This document shows positions 54,243 to 62,632 of a DNA stretch of 64,000 bases, in pieces. A program made the translations under genes and the position numbers. Source of the DNA: Novosphingobium sp. IK01 (lineage in GTDB: Bacteria; Pseudomonadota; Alphaproteobacteria; Sphingomonadales; Sphingomonadaceae); assembly GCF_033242265.1 (NCBI RefSeq), contig NZ_BTFW01000002.1, positions 1 through 64,000 of the forward strand, in the 5' to 3' direction. The notes under the pieces were generated by a model. That model was not told where the DNA came from and searched no databases. It saw only the letters and a program-made list of their open reading frames with translations. The stretch's first letter is position 1, and each line of letters starts with the position of its first letter.

Positions 54243-55178
54243 TCAGCGGGACAAGGGAAAACAGGACAGGTCGCGTCCCGCGGCGACCGGGCCGTGGTAG
54301 AAGCCGCGGATGATCTGGATGTTGTGATCCTTGTCGCGCAGCGACCGGCCCATGAAGTGGTCCAGCACCAGCATCCTGGGGTGCGTTGCCGCGGCGATCT
54401 TGCCCACCACGGTCGGCGGGGCGTGCAGGAAGCGCGAGGCGGCATCGGCATCGTCGTCGATCGCCGCCGGCATCATCAGGATGTCGGCACCGCGCGCGAA
54501 ATCGAGGAACTCGCGCCGGCTGCCGTTCTGGTCGGCGGACAGCACGATCACCCCCTTGGGCGTGGCGATGCGAAAGGCCAGCGCGGGGACGTCGCCGTGG
54601 GGAATGCCCAGGGCAGTGATGGTCACGCCATCACCCCGCCATACCAGCGTCGGCACCGGCTTGGCGACATTGACGTCAAATGCATGGACGTCGAGCTTCA
54701 ATCCCTCGCTGGCCGAGGACAGGCCCGACAGATAGGCGAACGAGCCATGACCCTTACCGAACTCGCGCTGGAAGAAGCCGGTCATGCTGGGGAAATTGGC
54801 GTTGCCCGTCGGGCCGACCAGCCTCACCGCATGGCTGTTCGCAAGGAAATAGCCGCCCTTCAGGATCGCGGGCAGATCGGCGCTGTGATCCGTGTGGAAA
54901 TGCGAGATGCCGATGAAGTCGAGGTCCTCCAGCCGCGCGCCCGACTGGCCGTAGCGCAGATAGGTACCGCCGCCGGCATCGATCAGGATGCGCGCCTTGC
55001 CGTTGATCCAGATGATCGCCCCGGACGAAGCGCGCGCATCGTCGGAGATCGGCCCGCCCGAGCCGAGCAGTTGCAGCGCAACACCGCTTGTGCCGCATTG
55101 CGGGACCTCCTGCGCCATCGACGGCGATGCCATGGCAAAGGCGGCAGCCATGGGCAGGCTACGCAAGAGCTTTTTCAT
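54243..55178 (-). CDS. Secreted MBL-fold hydrolase
   Basis: A 311-aa metallo-beta-lactamase-fold enzyme. A signal peptide (MKKLLRSLPMAAAFAMASPS, cut near AQ) is followed by the zinc motif SHFHTDHSADL (HxHxDH), and further ligands occur in IPHGDVPALAF, LSADQN and the LDHFMG end. This looks like the RNase Z/arylsulfatase-like MBL branch; the substrate is unknown. It lies upstream of hvfA on the same strand, 18 nt apart, so it may belong to the same operon. Confidence 0.85.
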   Translation of the reverse strand: MKKLLRSLPMAAAFAMASPSMAQEVPQCGTSGVALQLLGSGGPISDDARASSGAIIWINGKARILIDAGGGTYLRYGQSGARLEDLDFIGISHFHTDHSADLPAILKGGYFLANSHAVRLVGPTGNANFPSMTGFFQREFGKGHGSFAYLSGLSSASEGLKLDVHAFDVNVAKPVPTLVWRGDGVTITALGIPHGDVPALAFRIATPKGVIVLSADQNGSRREFLDFARGADILMMPAAIDDDADAASRFLHAPPTVVGKIAAATHPRMLVLDHFMGRSLRDKDHNIQIIRGFYHGPVAAGRDLSCFPLSR

Positions 55179-55381
55179 CAGAGGGATCCTTGATGCTCCG
55201 GGATTGGCATCGCCGAGCCGGGTTTTCACACCGGATACGGAGAGTTGCGCGGTCACGGCTGAGAGGGTTGAAACCATGACAAGGAGATGCCTCGGCCTAT
55301 CAAATCAATCCAACCGTTTGGTCTGATAGTTTTGATCTCGTATTGGGATCGATTGGAGCGCTTGGAGCGCTTGGCCACCGT

Positions 55382-55498
55382 TTAGGCTGAACCCATCAGC
55401 CACCACCGTAGCAGTCCGGCCACCAAGCCGAGTGCGGCGACGCTCGCCAGCCAGATCGCGCCCAGCCACGCGAGACGCTGCCAGAGCGGCGCCTGCAT
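55382..55498 (-). CDS. DUF2474 small subunit of bd oxidase
   Basis: A 38-aa single-TM protein (MQAPLWQRLAWLGAIWLASV, then a second half ending LLRWWLMGSA). It matches DUF2474, the CydX-like subunit found with cyanide-insensitive bd oxidases. Its ATG overlaps the TGA of cydB by one base. Since the transposon sits in cydB upstream, its expression from the cyd promoter is probably lost. Confidence 0.85.
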   Translation of the reverse strand: MQAPLWQRLAWLGAIWLASVAALGLVAGLLRWWLMGSA

Positions 55499-55694
55499 CA
55501 GTGATACCCCTCGGCGGCAACCTTGCCGCGGAACACCCAATAGGCCCAGCCAGTATAGGCCAAAATCGTGGGAATGATGACGGCGGCGCCGACGAGCATG
55601 AACACTTGGCTCTGCGCGGGCGCGGCGGCCTGCCAGATCGTCAGGCTCTGCGGCACGATGTAGGGGTTCTAAGCCAGAACCGCCGAAATTTCCG

Positions 55695-58600
55695 TCATCC
55701 CAGCTCCAGCCCCGCCACGAGCGCATCCAGGTCGATCATCTTGCCGTCGCTCTGGAAGGTGTAATGCCCGTTCAGCAGGATGTGCCGCCAGGCCGCCGGC
55801 GATATCTGGGTCAGGAGAGCGTGCGCCTTGGCGTTGCCGCTCGCCTCGTACTTCATCAGCAGCCGCGAGAGGATGGCCGAGTTGTAGAAGATGACCGCGT
55901 TGGCGATCAGCCTGGCGCACTGGTTGCTGATCTCAATTTCGATGTCGGTGCGCCCGGTCAATTCCTTCTTGCCGCCGACCTGGGCGATGGTTGAGCGTAG
56001 CTGGTGATAGGACTCGATGCGGTTCTGTGAGCGGTGAACGTTGCGCTCCAGTTGCGGATCGCGCAGGTAGCGCAGCGTGTAGATGCTGCGGATGAGCTTG
56101 TCGAACTCGAACACCGCGCGCCGCGTGGGGTTCGGCGCGGTGTAGGTGCATAGCTTGCGGATCAGCGTGCCCTGCGTCATCTCCTTCAGTCCGAGCGTGG
56201 CGACAATCTGGTCGAGGTTCGGCTTCTCGCTGACTATGAGATCGCGGTCGATTCTCCCGGCCGGCCGGATCAGGCACTGATCGTACAGCGCCGGATCGTC
56301 GGCACTGTAGAGTTCCTTCAACTGATCGCCAAGGTCGGTGAAGCGCGGCTCGAAACGCAGGCCGAACCAGTGCAGGATAGCGAAGTTGGCCTTGTTGACG
56401 CTGTGCATGTCGCCGGTGATCGCGGTCGGCACGATGTCCGACGTGTTGCGATACCAGATGTCGAACACGTGATGGGCCTCGTAATCGTGCGCGCCGATCA
56501 GGTAGCCGTTGAGCGGCACGTGGTTGCACAGCAGCGTGTAGGCGACCACGCCCTTGCCGCGCCCAAAGTATTTGCGCGAGTGGCGCGCTTTCACGGTCGG
56601 CCGCTCGACGCCGAATTTCTGACCATCGACGGCACCGTACAGTGCATCGAGGTCGAACGAGTAGTACGGGAAGATCGGCAGCGCGGCGATGGCGTTGCTG
56701 ATGCAGTCGTTGGCCGCGTGCAGCGTTGCGTGGCGCAGGTACTGTTGGTAGGCGCTCTCCAGCACGTGGTACGGGATGTCGCTGGTGCGTGCCATGACCT
56801 GGTTGCCGTGGTTCATCGCCTGCGCGATGATGACCGCCATCAGGCTGTCGGCGTCGGCGACCTTCTTCGCATAGCGCGGCTGCAAAGGCGTCAGCGCCGA
56901 CAGGAACTGGCACTGGCCGTTGACGAAGCGGAACACGTCGGCCACGTCGCAGAACGGCAGTTGCTCGTAGAACGCCTTCTCGCGCGCCTTCTGGTTCTCG
57001 CCCTTGGGCTTGCGCCATGTCAGCTTCTGCGTGTCCTTGTCGTATTCTAGGTGCGTCAGCTTGCCCTGCTTCAGCTCGCGGTTGAAGGCCAGCCACTGAG
57101 CGCGCAGCTCGGTCGCGAGCGCATCGAGCTGGGCATCGAGTGGCTGCCGCAGGAACGGGATGTCGATCTGCGCCAGCACGGCGGCCTTCTCATCCAGCGA
57201 AACCAGCTCGTCGGAAAAATGCCGGTGCTGCAAGCTGTCGTCGAGGTAGAGTTCACCCGACTGGAAGCGCTTCCTGACCTGGCGGTACAGCCAGAACTCG
57301 TAGCGGTCGGCATGCAGGTCCGTCGGCTTGCCATCGGCATCGAAGGTCAGCAGGTACGGTCGCAAGCGTTTCGGCAGCGTGGCCGCTGGACATTCGGCGA
57401 GCGGCCGTTGCGATAGGCGCTGCTGTTTGGCGAACACGTCCTTGGCCCAGGCCAGCGCCACGAGCCACGGGCTGCCCGGATCAGTGCCAGCGAGGTCGAG
57501 CGCGACATACAGCGGCCGAAGATGGCGGCGGATGCGCTCAGCCAGGCCGTCCACCGCCTGCCAGTGCAAAGCCAGCTTGCTCACCGGCTTCACGCTCATG
57601 CGCTGCGCGGTGGTTTGCAGCGTATCGCGGGGCATGATTTTGTAGGCGCGCTGGCGCACATCGCCGAACGGCGTGGGATCGGGCACGCTGTCGTCGATGT
57701 AAAGCGACAGCAGGCGGCCGACCTGCGGTGTGTCTTGCTGACGGCGCACCTGCTCGGCGACAAAGGATTGCTTTGCGCCCGCACTGCTTTCGTCCTCCAA
57801 CTGCTTCATGTGGTAGGCCATCGCATCGACCAGGTTGTCGGAAAGCTGCCGGTAGCGCACCCAGGCATAGCAAAGCAGGTAGAGGTAGGTCTGATCGGCC
57901 TTCAGGTTGCGTAGATCGTGGACGGTGTAGAAGTTCGCCAGGCTGGCGTAGTACAGCAGATTCTGCTGCGAGACGCCGAGCTTGGGCAGCAGCGCCTTGG
58001 CGATCCGGTGCAGCGGCTCCAGCGTGGCGCGCTTTTCGCGTTCGCGGGCCATCTGACGCCAGCCAAAGTCCTTGGCGTCCTGCTTGAGCGCCGCCAATTG
58101 CGACAGGGTGTCGTCACGCACTAGAAGCCGACCCAGCGCGGCCTTGGCCGATTCGTCCAACACTTCCGACAGCAGGCCAGCCAGCCGCCGACGCTCGGCG
58201 GACAGGGCTTCGCTCACCAGCTCTTGCAGGGTGGTATAGCCGGGCCGGATGATCTTGTGCTCGTTTAGCCAGACGATCAGCTCGGCGGCGATGAACCCCG
58301 GCATCACGTCGCGCCGCACGGTCTGCGCGGCCTGCTGCGCGAGCTGCGCCAGGAACTCGGCCGCCCACGGCCGGTAGCCGAACAGATCGGCAATCCACTC
58401 GCGCTGGGTGTAGTGCTCGTGCTTGGAGATTGGCTTGTGCTCGAAGGACTCGCCGTGGAAGTAGCGGCTCAGCACGAAGGCGCAATCGTGCTCGACCTCA
58501 CTCCAGTCGAAGCGGAAGAAGGCATGCTTGGCCTTGAAGTAACCGATCTGCAAGATGCAATAGACCTGGGCATGGAGACCAGGCCGGCTGCTGGCGAGCG

Positions 58601-58724
58601 CCAGTTCGGTTTCAGTCAACGCCAAGTATTCCAGCCGCTGGGCGTCGTCGAAGTCCGGCAGGCCGTACAGGGCTTCCTGCTCGGCGTCCGACAGGACGGT
58701 CAATCGTTCGCTCTTGGTCGTCAT
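55695..58724 (-). CDS. tnpA: Tn3-family transposase TnpA
   Basis: A 1,009-aa full-length Tn3-family DDE transposase (start MTTKSERLTVLSDAEQEALY). The C-terminal catalytic region includes LYGAVDGQKFGVERPT, TAITGDMHSVNKANFAILHW and NRIESYHQLRSTIAQ. The start at 58724 overlaps the resolvase stop (ATGA). With both inverted repeats and a target duplication in place, it is probably active. Confidence 0.96.
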   Translation of the reverse strand: MTTKSERLTVLSDAEQEALYGLPDFDDAQRLEYLALTETELALASSRPGLHAQVYCILQIGYFKAKHAFFRFDWSEVEHDCAFVLSRYFHGESFEHKPISKHEHYTQREWIADLFGYRPWAAEFLAQLAQQAAQTVRRDVMPGFIAAELIVWLNEHKIIRPGYTTLQELVSEALSAERRRLAGLLSEVLDESAKAALGRLLVRDDTLSQLAALKQDAKDFGWRQMAREREKRATLEPLHRIAKALLPKLGVSQQNLLYYASLANFYTVHDLRNLKADQTYLYLLCYAWVRYRQLSDNLVDAMAYHMKQLEDESSAGAKQSFVAEQVRRQQDTPQVGRLLSLYIDDSVPDPTPFGDVRQRAYKIMPRDTLQTTAQRMSVKPVSKLALHWQAVDGLAERIRRHLRPLYVALDLAGTDPGSPWLVALAWAKDVFAKQQRLSQRPLAECPAATLPKRLRPYLLTFDADGKPTDLHADRYEFWLYRQVRKRFQSGELYLDDSLQHRHFSDELVSLDEKAAVLAQIDIPFLRQPLDAQLDALATELRAQWLAFNRELKQGKLTHLEYDKDTQKLTWRKPKGENQKAREKAFYEQLPFCDVADVFRFVNGQCQFLSALTPLQPRYAKKVADADSLMAVIIAQAMNHGNQVMARTSDIPYHVLESAYQQYLRHATLHAANDCISNAIAALPIFPYYSFDLDALYGAVDGQKFGVERPTVKARHSRKYFGRGKGVVAYTLLCNHVPLNGYLIGAHDYEAHHVFDIWYRNTSDIVPTAITGDMHSVNKANFAILHWFGLRFEPRFTDLGDQLKELYSADDPALYDQCLIRPAGRIDRDLIVSEKPNLDQIVATLGLKEMTQGTLIRKLCTYTAPNPTRRAVFEFDKLIRSIYTLRYLRDPQLERNVHRSQNRIESYHQLRSTIAQVGGKKELTGRTDIEIEISNQCARLIANAVIFYNSAILSRLLMKYEASGNAKAHALLTQISPAAWRHILLNGHYTFQSDGKMIDLDALVAGLELG

Positions 58725-59314
58725 CGCGATGACGCTCCACGAGAGCCCGTCCAACCAACCCGTGCCAGGGTCTCGATCAGCGTGGTTCGCTTGACGCCGA
58801 AGTTGCGGCACACCGCCGCCTTGGACATGCCGCCATCGAGCGCAGCGACGATGGCCTCCAGCTTCTCGCCGGTGATCGCCTGCGGCCGGCCGCCGATCCG
58901 GCCGCGTTTGCGGGCGGCAGCCAGACCGGCGACGACACGTTCCTGGATCAAGGCGCGTTCGTACTGCGCGAGCGCGCCGAACACCTGGAACAGAAACTCG
59001 CCCGAGGGCGTCGTGGTATCCAGGTTCTCCGTCAGCGAGCGGAACGCCACCTGCTTTTTCTTGAGCGAGGTCACGATGGCGAGCAAGTGCGACAACGAAC
59101 GGCCGAGCCGGTCGAGCTTCCACACGACCAACACGTCGCCAGGGCGAACGAATTCGAGCGCCCGCGCCAGGCCCGCGCGGTCGTCCTTCGCGCCGGAAGC
59201 ATGATCCTCGAACAGATGCCGCGCATCGACGCCGACGGCGAGCAGCGCATCGCGCTGCAAGTTCGTGCTCTGGCGGTCGGAGTCCGACGACACGCGCATG
59301 TAACCTACCAACAT
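58721..59314 (-). CDS. tnpR: Resolvase of Tn3-family transposon 2
   Basis: A 197-aa serine recombinase (Ser in GYMRVSSDSDRQS, then VWKLDRLGRSLSHL and FAQYERALIQERV). It has a C-terminal HTH (MSKAAVCRNFGVKRTTLIETL). The ATG at 59314 is chosen; an upstream extension would have no family match. Encoded upstream of tnpA with a 4-nt overlap. Confidence 0.93.
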   Translation of the reverse strand: MLVGYMRVSSDSDRQSTNLQRDALLAVGVDARHLFEDHASGAKDDRAGLARALEFVRPGDVLVVWKLDRLGRSLSHLLAIVTSLKKKQVAFRSLTENLDTTTPSGEFLFQVFGALAQYERALIQERVVAGLAAARKRGRIGGRPQAITGEKLEAIVAALDGGMSKAAVCRNFGVKRTTLIETLARVGWTGSRGASSR

Positions 59315-59417
59315 AAGCGGAAAACCATTAAGACGAGGTTTCCGTATGGTAGCGTCTGGCGACAGAGTTTTCCGCACAATTTTGCGGCCACTCGGAGGTT
59401 GGTGCAGAGGACCGTTG

Positions 59418-59455
59418 AAGGCCTGTCGAAAAACAAATGTTTTCCGACAGGCCTT
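59418..59455. repeat. Inverted repeat in the tnpR/antitoxin intergenic region
   Basis: AAGGCCTGTCG and CGACAGGCCTT are perfect 11-bp arms, extended inward by AAAAC/GTTTT. The repeat lies between divergent tnpR and antitoxin genes, where res subsites and promoters are expected. Confidence 0.5.
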
Positions 59456-59515
59456 GGCCTAGCGCACGCCCGCCTTGCAGCGTTCTGTGAATAGCGCTTA
59501 GTAATGACGGCGTAT

Positions 59516-59530
59516 ATACTTTGTTAGTAT
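59516..59530. promoter_or_regulatory. Small inverted repeat upstream of the antitoxin
   Basis: ATACT-TTGTT-AGTAT, a perfect 5-bp repeat, lies 22 nt before the antitoxin ATG and overlaps the likely promoter (TATACT -10-like). Antitoxins of this type autorepress, so this is a plausible operator. Confidence 0.45.
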
Positions 59531-59552
59531 CAAGTGGCAGGAGGCCCCGATC

Positions 59553-59831
59553 ATGTCAAAACAAGCCGTTTTCACGATGAAGCTGGAGCCTGAGTTGCGC
59601 GCCGAGTTTATGGCCGAAGCCGAGGCGGCCCATCGCCCGGCGTCGCAAGTGCTGCGCGAGCTGATGCGCGAGTTCGTTCAGCGCCAGCGCGAGTCGCGCG
59701 AGTACGACGAGTTCCTGCGCCGCAAGGTCGAAGCCGGCCGGGCTTCGATGCGCGCTGGATTGGGGCGGTCGAACGATGAAGTTGAGGCCGAATTCGCCGC
59801 ACGGCGTGCCAGTGTGGCGAGCCAGGCGTGA
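59553..59831 (+). CDS. Antitoxin of a ParE/RelE-type pair
   Basis: A 92-aa antitoxin with an N-terminal ribbon-helix-helix (QAVFTMKLEPELRAEFMAEA, then PASQVLRELMREFV) and a charged C-terminal tail. An AGGAGG ribosome-binding site precedes the ATG. Overlaps the toxin start (GTGA). Such pairs stabilise Tn3-family transposons. Confidence 0.88.
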   Translation: MSKQAVFTMKLEPELRAEFMAEAEAAHRPASQVLRELMREFVQRQRESREYDEFLRRKVEAGRASMRAGLGRSNDEVEAEFAARRASVASQA

Positions 59832-60112
59832 GGGTTGTTTGGACGCCCGAAGCGCAGCAAGACCGTGCCGATGTGTGGGACTACATCGCAGCCGACAATC
59901 CGCGCGCGGCGGCCCGGATGGATGAGATTTTCAGCGACGCGGCCGCCCGCTTGATCCAGCACCCCATGCTGGGCAAGCCGGGAAAGATTCCCGGGACCCG
60001 CGAGTTGATCCCGCACGAAAGCTATCGCCTGGTGTATCAGATCGACGGCGAAACGGTGTGGATACTGACGCTGGTTCATACTGCCCGCCTGTTGCCGCCT
60101 GTGCGCGATTAA
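59828..60112 (+). CDS. ParE/RelE-family toxin
   Basis: A 94-aa toxin of the ParE/RelE superfamily, GTG start. Family features: VVWTPEAQQDRADVWDYIA at the start, then GKPGKIPGTRELIPHESYRL and ILTLVHTARLLPP at the end. The ParE branch (gyrase inhibitors) fits best; RelE-type mRNA cleavage cannot be excluded. Confidence 0.88.
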   Translation: MRVVWTPEAQQDRADVWDYIAADNPRAAARMDEIFSDAAARLIQHPMLGKPGKIPGTRELIPHESYRLVYQIDGETVWILTLVHTARLLPPVRD

Positions 60113-60282
60113 GATATGATCATGGCAACAATGAAACGGCGCGTTGACAGACTGCTTTCGAGCCAGACCGCGGTCGGCGGCAGGCGGCCAGTTGCGCGGA
60201 GGCGATGATGCACAAGCACGGGATCGGCAGATAGGTTCTTCGAAGCTGCAAGAGTTAAAACATTCACACATGAAAGATTGAA

Positions 60283-60843
60283 ATGGATACACGATTATTT
60301 GCTTTCGTCGGCGCAGACATTGGCCCTTGGCGGATTGTCAGGGCCGAAACGAGAGTTGGCGAGCCCCTGCCTGAAGCCAAAAGGCTCAACGTCGTATCCG
60401 CTTCAGAGTTGCAGTCTGAAACCAATGCACCCTGGATACTTCGTGGAATAACCAGCAATGAACGATATGTCATGCGCGCAGAGAAGAATGAAATTGTAGC
60501 GAAGCAGCAAGGTCTGGCGCGCCCAGAAGCAACGTGCGGTGCGCTAATACCGATCCGGAAGAACGCAGCTTGGTGGGAGCTCACGCAAGACGAACGCCGG
60601 AGCGTTTTCGAACAGTCGAAGCACGTCCAAATCGGGCTTCAGTATTTGCCTGCAGTAGCGCGCAAGCTCCACCACTGCCGCGACCTCTCAGAGAATGAAC
60701 CGTTCGATTTTCTGAATTGGTTCGAATACGCGCCAATTCATGAGGTTGAGTTCAACAGGCTGCTTTCCGAACTGCGTGCGTCAGAGGAATGGAAATACGT
60801 CGACCGAGAAGTCGATATTCGTCTTACGCAAGCACAGGTCTAA
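60283..60843 (+). CDS. Chlorite dismutase-family protein in a gene cassette
   Basis: A 186-aa protein with the family pattern PWILRGITSNERYVMRAEK, RPEATCGALIPIRKNAAWWEL, QYLPAVARKLHHCRDL and FDFLNWFEY. Members bind haem and either degrade chlorite or have unknown roles; activity cannot be judged here. Its stop codon (60841-60843) lies inside the first bases of an attC-like site, which is typical of integron cassettes. Confidence 0.75.
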   Translation: MDTRLFAFVGADIGPWRIVRAETRVGEPLPEAKRLNVVSASELQSETNAPWILRGITSNERYVMRAEKNEIVAKQQGLARPEATCGALIPIRKNAAWWELTQDERRSVFEQSKHVQIGLQYLPAVARKLHHCRDLSENEPFDFLNWFEYAPIHEVEFNRLLSELRASEEWKYVDREVDIRLTQAQV

Positions 60844-60918
60844 CCCGCCGATGAACACGGACCCCCAACAGCGGCGCGTTGCGCCGCCGTTTCGGGCCGG
60901 TTATCGGCAACGTAGAAC
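60838..60918 (+). other. attC: attC-like recombination site 1
   Basis: 81 bp from GTCTAAC (R'' core, 60838-60844) to GTAGAAC (60912-60918), with a central imperfect hairpin (GCGGCGCGTTGCGCCGCC). The first bases of the cassette near 60255 (GTTAAAAC) complement its R'' box, as expected for an inserted cassette. Confidence 0.65.
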
Positions 60919-60976
60919 TCTCGGATACAGTTGTTCTGTAATAACTTCTCAAGCCAAATTGATTTTTGGAGTGGAT

Positions 60977-61333
60977 ATGGAAATGGAATCAAGAATATTT
61001 TCGGTAACAGAATATATTCGTCCGTCTGACGGCGAACCAATTCGTTCAGTGGTTCTGGAAACCAAGGACTCAGCAGTTGTTGTTTGGCATGCCCATCCTG
61101 GGCAAGAAATAACCGCTCATGTTCACCCGGACGGCCAAGATACTTGGACGGTTATCTCTGGAGAGGCTGAGTATTACCAAGGAGGCGGCAAAGTCGCTCA
61201 TCTAAAGGCTGGAGATATTGCCATAGCAAAACCTGGCCAAGTGCATGGCGCTCTAAATACTAGTCCAGTGCCGTTTGTATTTGTCTCAGTGGTTGCATCT
61301 GGCAACGCGGGTTTTGCGTTGGCTGAAAAATAG
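60977..61333 (+). CDS. Cupin-domain protein in a gene cassette
   Basis: A 118-aa single-domain cupin. Motif 1 (WHAHPGQEITAHVHPDGQDTW, with HAH and HVH metal ligands) and motif 2 (KAGDIAIAKPGQVHGALN) are complete. Substrate unknown. A GGAG site precedes the ATG at 60977. Followed by attC-like site 2. Confidence 0.82.
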   Translation: MEMESRIFSVTEYIRPSDGEPIRSVVLETKDSAVVVWHAHPGQEITAHVHPDGQDTWTVISGEAEYYQGGGKVAHLKAGDIAIAKPGQVHGALNTSPVPFVFVSVVASGNAGFALAEK

Positions 61334-61359
61334 TCTTTCTCAAATGTGTGCCCCAGAGA

Positions 61360-61430
61360 GTTCTAACCCATCCATCAACACGGACGCTGCGCGATGAAGC
61401 CGCGCCGCGCCGGCTAACTCCACGTTGAGC
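61360..61430 (+). other. attC: attC-like recombination site 2
   Basis: 71 bp from GTTCTAAC (61360-61367) to GTTGAGC (61424-61430, a perfect GTTRRRY core). The interior contains CGGACGCTGCGCG and a CGCGCCGCGCCGG hairpin. The complement of its left core (GTTAGAAC) nearly matches the start of the cupin cassette (GTAGAAC at 60912), which supports cassette origin. Confidence 0.7.
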
Positions 61431-62632
61431 GTCAGCTTTCCATATGTCTGGGGGTCTGCAACGGGTCGGGTGCCGTCGCGTGCGCAGTGTCAAAGCTGAC
61501 ATGACTAATACATGAGATGGGCTGATGCTCGCCGTCCGGTCAGGCAGCTGCCCCCCTGCAGGACTCACAGCAGTTGTATGCCACCCGTCATCCGAGACGT
61601 CAGTCGGCCTCATCCAGACCGGAACAATCTGGACGTGACGTCCGGCTGGCATTGCCGTGATCGAAATGGCGGCTAGTGACACGACTGTTGGGTCTACCCC
61701 ATCGACCGGGCGCGGGACAAGCCACGTTGATCGGCTGACGGAATTTTCGGCGGTTCCGGCTTAGAACCCCATGTAAGGATACATGCTGACCCCGAGCCCG
61801 ACGAACCCGAGCAGGAATAGCCCGAGCGCGAGCAGGAATGGCAGGCGCTCGCCGCCACGTGCCAGCGAGCGGAAGAACAGCACGGCGGTGACGAGTACAA
61901 GCAGCGGCACCTGCGCCGTCACAAACACGCCGGGGACCGCGAACCAGCGCCGCCAGTAGGCATAGCTGAGGAAGGGCGTGGCGGCGCTCACTGCAGCGAG
62001 CGCGACCAGCATGGCGATCGCCAACCAGAACGCCATGCGCCGGGCATGTGCCTGACCCGACGCTTCCGTTTTCCACACCAGCCAGCATGCGCCGAGCAGC
62101 GCATAGCCGACGAGCAGCGACGCGCCGGTGAGCAGCGAAAACGGTGATAGCCAGTCGAGCCAGCCACCGGCATAGGTCCAACCGCCCGCAGCAGCATCGC
62201 TCCGCACCGAGATACCCTGAAGAATGGCGCCGAGCGCGATGCCCTGCGCTAGCGTCGCAACGACCGAGCCGATGGTGAACGCCGCGTCCCAGAGCGGGCG
62301 ATGCGGCGCGTGCCGCCAGCGGAACTCGAACGCCACGCCGCGGAACACCAGCCCGAGCAGCATGGCGATAATGAGCGGGTAGGTCGCGGGCAGGATGATC
62401 GAATAGGCCAGCGGGAACGCTGCCAGGAGCCCACCACCACCCAGCACCAGCCAGGTCTCGTTGCCATCCCAAACGGGCGCGATGCTGTTCATCGCCGCAT
62501 CCCGCTCCGGGCCGACCTTGAGAGTTGGAAACAGGATGCCGATGCCGAGATCAAACCCGTCCATCACCACGTAGGCGAAGATCGCGAAGGCGATGACGCA
62601 AGCCCAGGCGGTCGAGAGGTCGAGGTCGTAAC

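Larger units (their letters stand above)
55663..61770 (-). mobile_element. Tn3-family transposon 2, complete
   Basis: A 6,108-bp element. Its ends start GGGGTTCTAAGCCAGAACCG (left) and GGGGTTCTAAGCCGGAACCG (right, complement) and match over about 36 bp with two mismatches. A perfect 5-bp target duplication, ATGTA, lies at 55658-55662 and 61771-61775. Contents: tnpA, tnpR, a toxin-antitoxin pair and two integron-type gene cassettes. The short 61431-61735 stretch next to the right end holds no gene that I can see. Confidence 0.95.

Noticed and set aside
55933..57096. 387-codon minus-strand open frame
   Set aside because: Shadow of the tnpA gene in another frame; Arg/Ala/Gly-rich with no family pattern, as is typical in high-GC DNA.
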